Notes: generated from the sequence alone by a model not told the origin. Positions 18,310-28,234 are shown, counted from the stretch's first letter. The stretch is 64,000 nucleotides of DNA from CAYUVF01 sp964448045 (GCA_964448045.1 CAYUVF010000016.1:1-64000), one strand, 5' to 3'. A program made the numbers and translations.

Positions 18310-19023
18310 TCAGTCCTCGTAGCGGTAGCCCACGCCGTAGACCGTCTTGATGTACGACGGCGATGAGGGATCCGGCTCAATCTTCTTTCGCACAGAGGCC
18401 ATATGGCGGTCGATTGTGCGGGTCACGATCTCCTCATCGATACCCCACACATCGCGTAGCAGCTGCTTCCGGGTCACCGTCTGGCCACGGTACTGGATGA
18501 GGTAGCGCAGGATATCGAATTCCAGCGCCGTGAAGTTGACCGGCTCGCCGTCCCGGACGGCTTCGTGCGTGCTGAAGTTCACCTTCACTTCCCCGATCTG
18601 ATGCACGTCCATCGGTGCTTCATCGGGCGGCATCGTGCGCTGTAGAATGGCCTTGACGCGCGCGGAGAGCTCCTCGACGTTAAAGGGCTTGGTGACGTAG
18701 TCGTCGGCCCCGAGGCCAAAGCCCCGGAGCTTGGATTCCTGCTCGCCCTTTGCCGTGATCACCAGGATGGGCGCGCTGAGGCCCATCTCCTGGGCGTCTT
18801 CCAGCACCTCGAACCCGTCCTTTTTGGGCAGCATCAGATCGAGCAGGACGATGTCGAGCCGGTCGACTTCCTGAAACATGTCGACGGCTTCGACTCCGTT
18901 CTCAGCGGTCTCGACGTGATAATCCTCCAACTCGAAATACTCCTGCAGCCCGACCCGGATATCGGGGTCGTCCTCCACGATGAGCATGTGATAGGTAGGG
19001 CTGGACGGGCTCGATTCTGCCAT
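18310..19023 (-). CDS. OmpR/PhoB-family response regulator
   Basis: A 237-residue regulator: receiver domain (VEDDPD, phosphorylated Asp in VLLDLMLPKKDG, switch Thr in VITAKG, Lys in TKPF) and winged-helix effector domain (TRKQLLRDVWG ... TIDRHMASVRKKI ... YGVGYRYED). It is related to, but clearly distinct from, the convergent regulator at 17563-18291. No kinase is adjacent, so its partner must be encoded elsewhere. Confidence 0.93.
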   Translation of the reverse strand: MAESSPSSPTYHMLIVEDDPDIRVGLQEYFELEDYHVETAENGVEAVDMFQEVDRLDIVLLDLMLPKKDGFEVLEDAQEMGLSAPILVITAKGEQESKLRGFGLGADDYVTKPFNVEELSARVKAILQRTMPPDEAPMDVHQIGEVKVNFSTHEAVRDGEPVNFTALEFDILRYLIQYRGQTVTRKQLLRDVWGIDEEIVTRTIDRHMASVRKKIEPDPSSPSYIKTVYGVGYRYED

Positions 19024-19263
19024 AGTACCGCGTGATGGGTGAACGAGAGCGGTGAAAGGAGTAGAACATTATTGCAAGCAGCACCAACTTAATTTCCGAA
19101 GATACAATAGCCGAAGGGAAAGAGAAAAGCCGGTGCGTAACAATCTCGATGGAGGGTGGAGGGCAGAGCGGACAACCGCCCGGGGTTGTGCGTATACCCG
19201 GCGAACGCGCACGAGCGGGACGCCCCGCCCTTTTCTGTACTCAATCATCAACAGTGTACAAGC

Positions 19264-20343
19264 ATGAACGACGCGGCAAAGCAGTTCCTTTTCGATCTGT
19301 TGAACACGCCCAGCCCCACCGGCTTCGAAACGCCAGGCCAGCGCGTATGGACCGATTTTTTGCGCGAGCGCGCCGATCGCGTTGACAACGATAGTTACGG
19401 TACTGCGTGGGCGACGGTGGATGGCAGCGCCAGTACGGATGCGCCCCACCTGATGCTCGATGCACACGTGGATGAGATCGGCTATATGGTGCGGCACGTC
19501 ACCGATGAAGGCTTCATCTACGTGACACGCATCGGCGGCTCCGATCCGGCGATTGCGCGCGGTTTGCGCGTGCGCATCCTGGGCGATGACGGCCCGGTGC
19601 GCGGCGTGGTTGGCAACACGGCCATTCACATCCGCGATCGCGACAACGAGAAGGCGCCCAAGGTGCACGAGCTGTTCATCGACATCGGGGCGGACAGCGC
19701 CGACGCCGTCGCCGGGCAGGGCATCCGCGTGGGCCATCCGATGATTTTCGATGTGGACGCGATCGACCTGGTCGGCTCGCGGATTACGGGGCGGGCCATC
19801 GACAACCGGCTGGGCGGCTTCATCATCGCCCAGGTGATCGCGCGTCTCGCCGCGGACGATGATCGGCCGGCGGCAACCGTCACAGCGGCCAACTCGGTGC
19901 AAGAGGAGATTGGCGGGCACGGGGCCAAGATGGTCACGCATCGGCTGGAGCCCGACGTGGCCGTGGCCTTCGACGTAACCCACTCCACCGACTCGCCCGG
20001 CATCAGTCAAACCGAGCACGGCAAGATCGAAATGGGCAAAGGGCCAACGGTGACACACGGCACCTCCAACCATCCGAAGGTCATCGAGCGGCTCGTCGAC
20101 GTGGCCGAGACGAACGACATTCCGCTCCAGCACGAGCCCTCCTCCCGCCGCACCGGCACCGATACCGATAGCATCTTCAAGGTGCGCGCCGGTGTGCCCA
20201 GCGGGCTTGTGTCCGTGCCGCTCCGCTATATGCACTCCACGGTCGAGGTCGTCGATCTGGGAGATGTGGAGCACTGCATTCAGCTGCTCACGGCCTTCGC
20301 CCTTTCCATCCGCGAGGACGACGTGTTCACCACGGAGCTGTAG
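19264..20343 (+). CDS. M42-family metallopeptidase (glutamyl aminopeptidase/TET-like)
   Basis: A 359-residue enzyme with the M42 motifs: metal ligand His in LDAHVDEIGYMV, the Asp in GRAIDNRLGG, the glutamates in VQEEIGGHGA, the Asp in AFDVTHSTD, and a late His in YMHSTVEVV. M42 peptidases are cytosolic aminopeptidases that form large tetrahedral complexes and finish peptide breakdown; some members are annotated as endoglucanases, probably wrongly. I chose the ATG at 19264; the frame opens at 19156. Confidence 0.93.
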   Translation: MNDAAKQFLFDLLNTPSPTGFETPGQRVWTDFLRERADRVDNDSYGTAWATVDGSASTDAPHLMLDAHVDEIGYMVRHVTDEGFIYVTRIGGSDPAIARGLRVRILGDDGPVRGVVGNTAIHIRDRDNEKAPKVHELFIDIGADSADAVAGQGIRVGHPMIFDVDAIDLVGSRITGRAIDNRLGGFIIAQVIARLAADDDRPAATVTAANSVQEEIGGHGAKMVTHRLEPDVAVAFDVTHSTDSPGISQTEHGKIEMGKGPTVTHGTSNHPKVIERLVDVAETNDIPLQHEPSSRRTGTDTDSIFKVRAGVPSGLVSVPLRYMHSTVEVVDLGDVEHCIQLLTAFALSIREDDVFTTEL

Positions 20344-20369
20344 TCAGCACATCACAGATAGATCGCATG

Positions 20370-20403
20370 CGCGCCGTCTGGAGCTCTCCGGGCGGCGCGT
20401 TTT
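20370..20403 (+). terminator. Terminator after the M42 peptidase gene
   Basis: CGCGCCG (20370-20376) pairs with CGGCGCG (20393-20399), and a short T run follows (20400-20403). It sits between two convergent genes, and the T run favours + strand termination. Confidence 0.55.
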
Positions 20404-20423
20404 GCACATGGGCGAAAGTCGGA

Positions 20424-21788
20424 TTAGCCGCGGCCGTTCATCTGCCGGTATTTGCGGACGATGCTGAAGGCCACCTCCAGCGCTTGCTCGTAGTTGAGCC
20501 GCGGGTCGACTTCCGATTTGTAGGCCTGTTCGAGGTCGGCTTCCTGCAGCCCGCGCGCTCCGCCGATGCATTCGGTTACGTTTTCGCCGGTGAGCTCGAA
20601 GTGGACCCCGCCGAGGTACGAACCGGCGGCGGCGTGGATGTCGAACGCTTGCTCCAGCTCGGCCATGATGTTGGCGAAGCGGCGGGTTTTGCGCCCGGAG
20701 GAGGTGAGCTCGGTGTTGCCGTGCATCGGGTCGCAGCACCAGAGCACGGTGTGGCCGGTGGCGCGGATGGCTTCGATCAGCTGAGGAAGCTTGTCGCCTA
20801 CGGCATCGGCACCGAAGCGGGTGATCAGGGTCAGGCGTCCCGGTTCCTCGTGCGGGTCGAGCGCCCCGATGAGCCGCTGCAGCCGCGAGGGCGTCATGTC
20901 CGGCCCTACCTTGAGCCCGATCGGGTTCTGGATGCCACGCGCGTACTCGATGTGGGCCTCGTCGGGGTGATTGGTGCGCTTGCCGATCCACGGAAAGTGC
21001 GTCCCGAGGTTATACGCGCCCTGTTGATGCGGGACGTCGCGGGTGAGCGCCTGCTCGTAGGGAAGATGCAGCGCCTCGTGACTCGTGTAAAACGTGACCC
21101 GCTGCAGGTTGTCGATGGGCCGGTCGGTGACGGCGTCGAGGAAGCTGAGGGTGTCCTCGATGGCGTCGACCATGGCGTGATACTCCTCGGCCAGCGGCGA
21201 GTGCTGCATGAAGTCGACGTTCCAGTACTCGGGATGATGCAGGTCGGCAAAGCCGCCTTCGCCCAGGCCGCGAACAAGGTTGAGCGTCGCTGCCGAGTTG
21301 TGATACGCCCGGACGAGGCGCTGCGGATCGGGGATGCGGTCGGCTTCGGTGAAGGCCGATCCGTTGATCAGGTCGCCCCGGTAGCTGGGCAGCGTGACGC
21401 CGTCCCGCGTCTCGGTATCCGAGGAGCGCGGTTTGCCGTACTGCCCGGCGAAGCGCCCCACGCGGACGATGCGCGTGTTGAGGCCGTAGGTGAGCACGAG
21501 GCTCATCTGCAGCATGATCTTGAGCCGGCTCGTGATGATGTCGGCCGTGCACTCGGAGAAGCGCTCCGCGCACTCGCCGCCCTGCAGCAGAAATCGCTCC
21601 CCGTGGGCGGCCCGCGCGAGATCATCTTTGAGCCCGTTGATCTCCCAGGAGGTGACCAGCGGCGGCAGTGTGGCGAGTTGATCAAGCGCATCCTGCAGCG
21701 CGGCCTCGTCGGGATAGGTGGGCAGCTGGTGCGCCGTCTTCTGTTGCCAACTCGTGAGGCTCCAGTCCGGCTGCGCAGGCGTAGGCAT
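20424..21788 (-). CDS. Class II 3-deoxy-7-phosphoheptulonate (DAHP) synthase
   Basis: A 454-residue class II (plant/mycobacterial type) DAHP synthase, the first committed enzyme of the shikimate pathway, condensing PEP and erythrose-4-phosphate. Family motifs include LLQGGECAERF, RVGRFAGQYGKPRS, WIGKRTNHPDEAHIEY, GLKVGPDMTPS and the metal-site WCCDPMHGNT. The frame opens with 12 extra residues; the ATG at 21788 matches the usual MPTPAQPDWSLTSWQ-like start. It is convergent with the M42 peptidase and divergent from the PhoB-like gene. Confidence 0.95.
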   Translation of the reverse strand: MPTPAQPDWSLTSWQQKTAHQLPTYPDEAALQDALDQLATLPPLVTSWEINGLKDDLARAAHGERFLLQGGECAERFSECTADIITSRLKIMLQMSLVLTYGLNTRIVRVGRFAGQYGKPRSSDTETRDGVTLPSYRGDLINGSAFTEADRIPDPQRLVRAYHNSAATLNLVRGLGEGGFADLHHPEYWNVDFMQHSPLAEEYHAMVDAIEDTLSFLDAVTDRPIDNLQRVTFYTSHEALHLPYEQALTRDVPHQQGAYNLGTHFPWIGKRTNHPDEAHIEYARGIQNPIGLKVGPDMTPSRLQRLIGALDPHEEPGRLTLITRFGADAVGDKLPQLIEAIRATGHTVLWCCDPMHGNTELTSSGRKTRRFANIMAELEQAFDIHAAAGSYLGGVHFELTGENVTECIGGARGLQEADLEQAYKSEVDPRLNYEQALEVAFSIVRKYRQMNGRG

Positions 21789-21982
21789 GAGGAGGGGGAT
21801 GCTGGGAAAAAGAAGGTGGGCCAACTATACGGATTCGTGTAGAAAACGTATCCGCGAGTGCTGCGTTGTTTCCGGGGGAAGGGTGAAAAGAACGGGAAGA
21901 GAAGATCGTCCGTAACATCGCCTCGGTCGGGACCACGAAAGGGGTGCATCATGCATTCACCACCAAACCGGTCCCGTCCGTG

Positions 21983-22744
21983 ATGAACAATCAGTCATCC
22001 ACCATGACCTCGGAGGCGCAAATTCTCGTCATCGAAGATGAGGATGATATTGCGGATCTGGTCCAGCTCCATCTGGGTGATCTCGGGCACACCGTCGACG
22101 TCGTGGGCAACGGCACCGAGGGGTTGGAGCAGGCGCTGAACGTCGAGTACGATCTGATTATTCTCGATATCATGCTGCCTGGGATGGACGGCTTCGACGT
22201 GTGCAAGCGGATCCGGGCGGAAAAGCGGTCGCTGCCCATCCTGATGCTGACGGCAAAGTCGGAGGAGCTGGATAAGGTGCTGGGCCTCGAACTGGGCGCC
22301 GACGATTACATTACGAAGCCCTTCAGCATTCGCGAGCTGCTCGCTCGCGTAAAGGCCATCTTCCGGCGCATCGAACTGGACCAGACCGACGAGCGGGCAT
22401 CCGATACCCGCGATCGGTCGCCGATCCGCCTCGGTGCGCTGAAGATCGAACCCGAGAAGCGCAAAGTCGTCCGAGAGGGTACGCCCATCGAGCTGACGAA
22501 CAAGGAGTTCGAGCTGCTGCTGCTATTTGCGCGCAATCCAGGCCGCGTTTACAGCCGGCAAGAGCTGCTCGATCAGGTGTGGGGCTACCAGCACAGCGGC
22601 TACAGCCACACGGTCAACACGCACATCAACCGGCTGCGCAGTAAGATTGAAGAGAACCCGTCGGAGCCGACGTACGTGAGGACGGTGTGGGGCGTGGGGT
22701 ACCGGTTTGTCGAACGCAGTGAGCTCGAATCGACCAGTGAGTGA
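21983..22744 (+). CDS. PhoB-like response regulator
   Basis: A 253-residue OmpR/PhoB-family regulator: receiver domain (IEDEDD, phospho-Asp in LIILDIMLPGMDG, switch Thr in LMLTAKS, Lys in TKPF) and winged-helix domain (SRQELLDQVWGY ... VNTHINRLRSKIEE). A second in-frame ATG at 22004 could also be the start. The downstream kinase overlaps its stop by 4 bases, so the two form a translationally coupled pair. Confidence 0.94.
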   Translation: MNNQSSTMTSEAQILVIEDEDDIADLVQLHLGDLGHTVDVVGNGTEGLEQALNVEYDLIILDIMLPGMDGFDVCKRIRAEKRSLPILMLTAKSEELDKVLGLELGADDYITKPFSIRELLARVKAIFRRIELDQTDERASDTRDRSPIRLGALKIEPEKRKVVREGTPIELTNKEFELLLLFARNPGRVYSRQELLDQVWGYQHSGYSHTVNTHINRLRSKIEENPSEPTYVRTVWGVGYRFVERSELESTSE

Positions 22745-24252
22745 CGGTGGAGAACGTGTGGACCCAGTTGGCATCGGTGGTGCGGCGCCTGACGCGGAGT
22801 TTCTACGGCAAGCTCTCGGCGCTTTTTCTGGTGCTGATTTTGGGCCTCGGGGTGGTGCTGGGGAGTCTGGGCGTGCAGGCCGCGCGCCGCTATGCCCAGG
22901 AAGCCGAGCAGAAACTCAACCGCACCCTGGCCGCCGACCTCGCGCCCCGGTTTCAGCCGTCGCTGCGCGATAGCGTGCACTACGCCGGCATCCAGTCCAC
23001 CATCGAGCAGATGATGGGCATCAACCGGCGCATCGAGATCTACCTGCTGGAAGCGGACGGGGCGATTAAGGCCTCGTTTACCAGTGCGGATCAGGCCCTG
23101 GAGCAGGCGGCCGTCGACCTCGCTCCCATCCGCCGCTTTATCCGGGGTGATGCGCTTCCCATTCTCGGTGACGATCCGCTGCATCGAGGCCAACAGGTCC
23201 CCTTTTCCGCCGCGAATATCACCATCGCGGGCGAGGGCAGCTGTTACCTCTACATCGTGCTCCACAGCGGCCAGTACGCCTCGATGATGGACCTCGTGGG
23301 CGACAGCTACATCATGCAGACAGCCCTGCAGGGGCTCGGGCTGATTCTGCTGGTAACGGCGGGCGTGGGCCTGCTGCTCTTTGGCGGATTGACGCGGCGC
23401 CTCCGCTCGATGACTGCCGTGGTGGCGTCCTTTGAGCAAGGCGACTTCGATCAACGGATGGATGCGACGGCGAAAGATGAGATCGGGCAGCTGGCTCGCT
23501 GCTTCAACCGGATGGCCGATACGCTGGTCGACACGATGGAGGAGCTCCGGCAGGCTGACCGTATGCGCCGCGAGCTGGTGGCCAACGTATCGCACGATTT
23601 GCGCAGTCCGCTGGCATCGATTCAGGGGTACCTGGAGACGGTGCTCATGAAGGGCGATGCGCTGGAGCCGGGTGAGCGCGAGCGCTACATCCGGACGAGC
23701 CTCCGTAACACGCGGCGGCTCAATACACTCGTGGCGCAGTTGTTCGAGCTGTCCAAGCTCGACGCCCGCGATATCGAGCCGCAGGTAGAGCCCTTCTCCC
23801 TCACCGAGCTGGTGCAGGACGTGGTGATGCAGTTTAAGCCCCGCGCCGAGGCCTGTGGTATCGACCTGTGTGCCGACCTGCCGGAACGGCTCACCCTCGT
23901 CCGTGCCGACATTGCGCTCATCGAACGGGCCCTTTCCAATCTGATCGACAATGCGCTGCAGTACACGAGTGCGGAGGACACCGTGCATATTACGGTGACG
24001 AATAACGGATCGACTGTCGCCACGCGCGTGAGCGATACAGGGCCCGGCATCCCCGAGGACGACCTGCCGCACATCTTCGATCGCTTCTACCGCGTCGAAA
24101 AGAGCCGCAACCGTGAGCAGGGGGGCGCCGGATTGGGCCTGGCAATTGCACAGAAAATTATGCACCTTCACGATCAAACGCTGGAGGTGGATAGCGTCAT
24201 GGGAGAAGGGACTGCTTTCGCTTTTACGCTTCCTGCAGCTCAGAAGACGTAA
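22741..24252 (+). CDS. Sensor histidine kinase (PhoR/BaeS-like)
   Basis: A 503-residue membrane kinase with a GTG start inside a GTGA overlap with the regulator gene. It has TM1 (about 22-43), a periplasmic sensor region (about 45-185), TM2 (about 193-218), HAMP (about 220-272), and HisKA with the phospho-acceptor in NVSHDLRSPLASIQG. HATPase motifs are N box LSNLIDNALQYT, G1 DTGPGIPEDDLPHIFDRFY and G2 GGAGLGLAIA. It would phosphorylate the PhoB-like partner. The signal cannot be told from sequence. Confidence 0.94.
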   Translation: MTVENVWTQLASVVRRLTRSFYGKLSALFLVLILGLGVVLGSLGVQAARRYAQEAEQKLNRTLAADLAPRFQPSLRDSVHYAGIQSTIEQMMGINRRIEIYLLEADGAIKASFTSADQALEQAAVDLAPIRRFIRGDALPILGDDPLHRGQQVPFSAANITIAGEGSCYLYIVLHSGQYASMMDLVGDSYIMQTALQGLGLILLVTAGVGLLLFGGLTRRLRSMTAVVASFEQGDFDQRMDATAKDEIGQLARCFNRMADTLVDTMEELRQADRMRRELVANVSHDLRSPLASIQGYLETVLMKGDALEPGERERYIRTSLRNTRRLNTLVAQLFELSKLDARDIEPQVEPFSLTELVQDVVMQFKPRAEACGIDLCADLPERLTLVRADIALIERALSNLIDNALQYTSAEDTVHITVTNNGSTVATRVSDTGPGIPEDDLPHIFDRFYRVEKSRNREQGGAGLGLAIAQKIMHLHDQTLEVDSVMGEGTAFAFTLPAAQKT

Positions 24253-24588
24253 AATCAACCGCTCGATGGGGCGTTTTTACGCGTTTCTTCGTTGGCGCAC
24301 TCCCTCATAGCCAAAACTCCAACCGGGGAGTAGTTTTTCCTCGCCTATGATTCTGCGTCTCTTTATCTTAATATGGTGTCGGATGATACGGAGGCCGTCT
24401 GCACCACCCCAGGGGGCGTTGGGCCCATGCTTTTTCGCATCCGCTCCATCCGTGAGGTTGCCCGCGGCATGGACGTACCCCGGCAAGCTCGGCTGGCTTT
24501 CGAAACTCCCCGCTATCTTTCACCAAACGCCACGTCATCTCCCCGCTCCGGGCGCGCCAGCGCAGTGACGTTGAAGTCCTCTCGACCC
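24253..24588. other. Intergenic region after the histidine kinase
   Basis: Apart from a weak hairpin at 24260-24278 I see no gene here. An AT-rich patch near 24347-24375 (TTTATCTTAATATGG) could hold the promoter for the coiled-coil gene. The frame open from 24373 reaches the next gene but looks non-conserved before the ATG at 24589. Confidence 0.4.
24260..24278 (+). terminator. Weak terminator after the histidine kinase gene
   Basis: CGCTC (24260-24264), loop GATG, GGGCG (24269-24273), then five T. The stem is only 5 bp with one G-T pair. Confidence 0.4.
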
Positions 24589-25056
24589 ATGAGTAACCCC
24601 CGAGCCATCATCAGCGAATTGCGTTCATATCTCGACGATCTCGCGTCCGAGGTCGGGAAGCTGCAGGACCAGGTCGAGCGATTGCAAGATAAGAACGAGC
24701 AGCTCACACAAGAAAATAAGCGACTTCAGCAAGAGAACAAGTCGCTGCGCGAAGAGGTGACGGTCGTGCGGCTGTATCAGGAGGTGAGTGAGGACGAAGA
24801 TGTAGGGGAGGAGCCCAGTTCATCGGTTTCCCGGCAGGCGCTCATTCTATATCGGGAGTTGCCCGCGGCCTTTAAATTTGCGGAGTTCTTCCAAATCGCC
24901 GATCAGCAGGACATCGATCCGGCCGTCGCGCGCGAGGCGCTGCTCCAACTGCTCCGTGAGGATATGCTCGTGCAGAAGGGCGCTCGCATCGAGAAATCGG
25001 AGCCGGCGTCGCGCCGCTTCGAAGTGGAGAAACACATGCAGCCGAGTCGGCTGTAA
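24589..25056 (+). CDS. Coiled-coil protein of unknown function
   Basis: A 155-residue protein. Residues 5-65 form a strong leucine-heptad coiled coil (LQDQVERLQDKNEQLTQENK). The C-terminal part (about 80-145) looks like a compact helical, winged-helix-like domain (AAFKFAEFFQIADQQDID ... LLQLLREDMLVQKG). No signal peptide, so cytoplasmic. The ATG at 24589 starts the folded part. It could be a small regulator or scaffold, but I do not recognise it. Confidence 0.72.
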   Translation: MSNPRAIISELRSYLDDLASEVGKLQDQVERLQDKNEQLTQENKRLQQENKSLREEVTVVRLYQEVSEDEDVGEEPSSSVSRQALILYRELPAAFKFAEFFQIADQQDIDPAVAREALLQLLREDMLVQKGARIEKSEPASRRFEVEKHMQPSRL

Positions 25057-25155
25057 CCCGGCTCTGCTTCCGCATCCGCTTGAGGGATTCGGCTGCGAGG
25101 AAAACACAGTCATCCTTCTATCCCTCGTCCACCAACGAGGCCGGAGGCGTTGGAG

Positions 25156-26664
25156 TCACTCGATTCCGTCGTAGAGTGCGCCGTACTTGGTGCGGATATA
25201 GTCGAGCCACGCATCCGCCCCCAGGGCAGATCCAGTGATGCGGTGTAGGAGCTCTGGCGCTTCAAACTTGCGCCCGTGCTGGTGGAGGTGCGTGCGCAGC
25301 CACGTCAGCAGTGGCTCAAACTGCCCCTCAGCGATCTGCGCACCGAGAGCTGGAATGTCGTCCCGGCACCGATCGAAGATCTGGACGGACATCAGGTTGC
25401 CGAGGGCGTACGTGGGGAAGTAGCCGATAGCGCCGAGCGCCCAGTGGACGTCTTGTAGCACGCCGTCTGCGTCGGTATCCGGCCGGAGGCCCAGATAGTC
25501 CTCCATCGTCTCGTTCCAGGCGCCGGGCAGATCGGCCACAGCGAGGTCGCCCTCGATCAGCGCTCGTTCCAGCTCGAAGCGCAGCATGATGTGCAGGTTG
25601 TACGTCACCTCATCGGCTTCGACGCGGATGAGCGACGGCTCCACTTTGTTGATGGCTCGGTAAAACGAGGACCGCGACACGGGTCCCAGCGCCGCCGGAA
25701 AGCGGTCCTGCAGGTCGCCGTAGTAGTGATTCCAGAACGGGCGACTGCGGCCCACGAGATTTTCCCATAGGCGCGACTGCGATTCATGGAGACCCAGTGA
25801 GGCGCCCTCGGCCAGGGGCGTGCGCTCCAGCGCGGGATCGATGCCCTGCTCATAGAGGCCGTGTCCGGCTTCGTGCAGTGTGGCGAAAAAGCCCGAGGGG
25901 AAGAAGTCGGGCGCGTAGCGTGTGGTGAGGCGCACGTCATTCACTGAAAACGAGGCCGTGAACGGATGCGCGGAGAGATCCTGCCGGCCCCGGTCGAAAT
26001 CATATCCGAACGCGGCAATCACCCGCTCACCGAAGGCTTTCTGCCGATCGGGGGCGTAGGGCTGATGAAGAAAGGCGTCCTCTGGTGGCTCTTGCGCAGC
26101 GATGGCGTCGACGATGGGGACGAGGTCACGGCGCAGGGCGCGAAAGGTGGCTGCCACCGTTTCGGTTGGCATGCCGGGCTCGTACTCGTCCAGCAGCGCA
26201 TCGTACGGTTCGTCGTCGTAGCCGAGCGCTTCCGCTTTCTGGCGGCTGAGGTCGACGATCCGTTCGAGATAGGGCCCGAAGTGATCGAAGTCGTCCTCGG
26301 TGCGGGCGTGCTTCCAGGCCTGCTTGGCGCGAGAGGTGACCTCCGACAACTTCGCGACGAGGTCGGCGGGTAGTTTGCGGGCCCGTTCGTACTCGCGGCG
26401 CGTCACCTGCACGAGCCGGGCTGCGTGCGAATCGGAATCGCGGTCGGCTACGTGTGCGGCAGCGTCGTTCAGGAGGTCGCCGATCGCATCGGCGGTGAAC
26501 TGTTCGTGTGCGAGCGTCTGCAGCGTCGATAGCTGGCGGGCGCGCGCATCGGCCCCGCCATCGGGCATGTACGTCTCCTGATCCCACGATAGCAGCTCGG
26601 CGGCATTCTTCAGGTCTTCGATGCGGCCGAGGGCGGATTGCAGGCGGTTGAGCGACGTGGACAT
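25156..26664 (-). CDS. M32-family carboxypeptidase (Taq type)
   Basis: A 502-residue zinc carboxypeptidase. The HExxH metal site is HEAGH at 264-268, and further family motifs follow (a GLHESQSRLWEN stretch, then EADEVTYNLHIMLRFELE). M32 enzymes remove C-terminal residues except proline. Length is typical (about 500). The ATG at 26664 begins the conserved MSTSLNRLQS-type start. It is convergent with the coiled-coil gene and 36 bases from the end of the osmoprotectant transporter gene, which is transcribed in the same direction. Confidence 0.95.
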   Translation of the reverse strand: MSTSLNRLQSALGRIEDLKNAAELLSWDQETYMPDGGADARARQLSTLQTLAHEQFTADAIGDLLNDAAAHVADRDSDSHAARLVQVTRREYERARKLPADLVAKLSEVTSRAKQAWKHARTEDDFDHFGPYLERIVDLSRQKAEALGYDDEPYDALLDEYEPGMPTETVAATFRALRRDLVPIVDAIAAQEPPEDAFLHQPYAPDRQKAFGERVIAAFGYDFDRGRQDLSAHPFTASFSVNDVRLTTRYAPDFFPSGFFATLHEAGHGLYEQGIDPALERTPLAEGASLGLHESQSRLWENLVGRSRPFWNHYYGDLQDRFPAALGPVSRSSFYRAINKVEPSLIRVEADEVTYNLHIMLRFELERALIEGDLAVADLPGAWNETMEDYLGLRPDTDADGVLQDVHWALGAIGYFPTYALGNLMSVQIFDRCRDDIPALGAQIAEGQFEPLLTWLRTHLHQHGRKFEAPELLHRITGSALGADAWLDYIRTKYGALYDGIE

Positions 26665-26700
26665 AAGCAGGGCACTTGTGATGAATGGTGAAACCAAATG

Positions 26701-28230
26701 CTACGCGGAAGCCGCCGCTTCCGGTTCGAGGTCGCCGGGCAGAAACGTCCGCTCGATGCCTTCGAGCAGGGCAAGCAGTACGACGGTGAGCAGCGCCGCC
26801 GGCACCATGCCCTCCATGATGAGCCCCATATCGGCCCGGCGGATGCCGGTGAGGATAGGTTGGCCATATCCGCCCGCGCCGATCAGCGCGCCGAGCGTCG
26901 CCGTCCCGATGTTGATGACGGCGGCGATCTTGATGCCCGCGAGGATCGACCGGGCGGCGAGCGGCAACTCCACCAGGCGCAGCCGGGCGCCATCGGAGAG
27001 CCCCAGCGCCACGGCCGACTCCCGCAGCGGCTCGCTGATATCGTTCAGGCCCGTGTACGTGTTCCACACGATGGGTAGCAGGCTGTAGAGGAACAGCGCC
27101 ACGATGGCCGGCACGCGCCCCAGGCCCAGCGGCGGCACCATCAGCGCGAGGAGGGCCAGCGATGGAATCGTGTACGTGACGCCAACGATCAGCAAGAGGA
27201 CCTGACCCGTCCAGCCCGTTTTGGCGGCGACGATACCCATTGGGATGGCGAGCAGAATCGCGAGGAGCAGCGACACGACGACGAGCACCAGATGCTCCTG
27301 CGTCCGCATCCATACGCGCTCGGGCCGGCTCATCGTCTGGGCAGTGACGCGCTGCCCCACATCGAGTGAGTCGTTGATGAACGCCGCCGCCACCTCCGAT
27401 TCCGGCACGCCGTCGATCTTGGCTCGCTTGTTTAGCTGCGTCATGGTAGCAGCCGGCAGACGCCCTTCCATCTGCTGGAGCGCATCCACCGCCTGCGGGG
27501 CGCGCTCGGCCAGGTCGGTGCGGTACACGTACACGGCCTGGTAGGCGGGGAAATGGTCGAGGGAATCCGTCAGGATCCGCAGATCGTAGGCGGCGATCTC
27601 GGCATCGGTCGAGTAGAGGTCAATCACATCGACGGCGCCGTTGGCAAGGGCGCGGTAGCTGAGGTCGTGGTCAATGCCGCGGACGTTTTGCTGCGGCAGG
27701 TCGTAGGTGGCTTGCAGCGACGGCCAGCCATCGCCCCGGTCCATGAACTCGTTCGAGAAGCCGAAGCGCAGCTCCGGATGCGCGCGCAGATCGCTGATCG
27801 TCTGGATGCCGAGCGAATCGGCGAGCGGGGCGCGCATGCCCAGCGCGTAGGTGTTGTTGAAGCCCAGCGGATCGGTCATACGGATGCCGAGGCGGGCGAG
27901 CACGTCGGCCAGGGGGGCACGGGTCACCTCGGCATCCGACAGGATTTCCTGGATGAGCGTGCCCGTGTATTCGGGATAGGCGTCGATGTCGCCGCGCCGC
28001 AGCGCCTCCCACAGAAAGCGCGATCCGCCCAGTTCGGCCCGATGGGTTGCTGCAAAGCCCTTGCTGCGAAGCAACAGCGTTGCCATCTCGCCGAGGATCA
28101 CGTTCTCGGTGAACTTCTTCGAGCCGATGGCCAGGGTGGAGTCCTGCGCGCGGGCCTCCGCTGAAAAGAGCAGCGCGATCAGCAGCCCGGCCGCGAGCCG
28201 CGCTATGGTGCACAGAGAAGAAGACGGCAC
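26701..28230 (-). CDS. Osmoprotectant ABC transporter: binding protein fused to permease
   Basis: A 509-residue fusion. After a signal peptide (to AEARA) comes a ProX/OpuCC-like substrate-binding domain (about 30-300, starting LAIGSKKFTENVILGEM, with DAYPEYTGTL). A five-to-six-helix permease domain follows (about 315-500, with the BPD motif EPLRESAVALGLSDGARLRLVELPLA). It should import glycine betaine, choline or similar compatible solutes for osmoprotection. The ATPase gene is immediately upstream (4 bases between them). Binding-protein/permease fusions are known in this transporter group, more often with the permease first. Confidence 0.93.
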   Translation of the reverse strand: MPSSSLCTIARLAAGLLIALLFSAEARAQDSTLAIGSKKFTENVILGEMATLLLRSKGFAATHRAELGGSRFLWEALRRGDIDAYPEYTGTLIQEILSDAEVTRAPLADVLARLGIRMTDPLGFNNTYALGMRAPLADSLGIQTISDLRAHPELRFGFSNEFMDRGDGWPSLQATYDLPQQNVRGIDHDLSYRALANGAVDVIDLYSTDAEIAAYDLRILTDSLDHFPAYQAVYVYRTDLAERAPQAVDALQQMEGRLPAATMTQLNKRAKIDGVPESEVAAAFINDSLDVGQRVTAQTMSRPERVWMRTQEHLVLVVVSLLLAILLAIPMGIVAAKTGWTGQVLLLIVGVTYTIPSLALLALMVPPLGLGRVPAIVALFLYSLLPIVWNTYTGLNDISEPLRESAVALGLSDGARLRLVELPLAARSILAGIKIAAVINIGTATLGALIGAGGYGQPILTGIRRADMGLIMEGMVPAALLTVVLLALLEGIERTFLPGDLEPEAAASA

Positions 28231-28234
28231 GGAG

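Noticed and set aside
22600..24258. 552-codon minus-strand frame opposite the histidine kinase
   Set aside because: His/Arg/Gln-rich shadow with no motif; the sense strand encodes a complete kinase.
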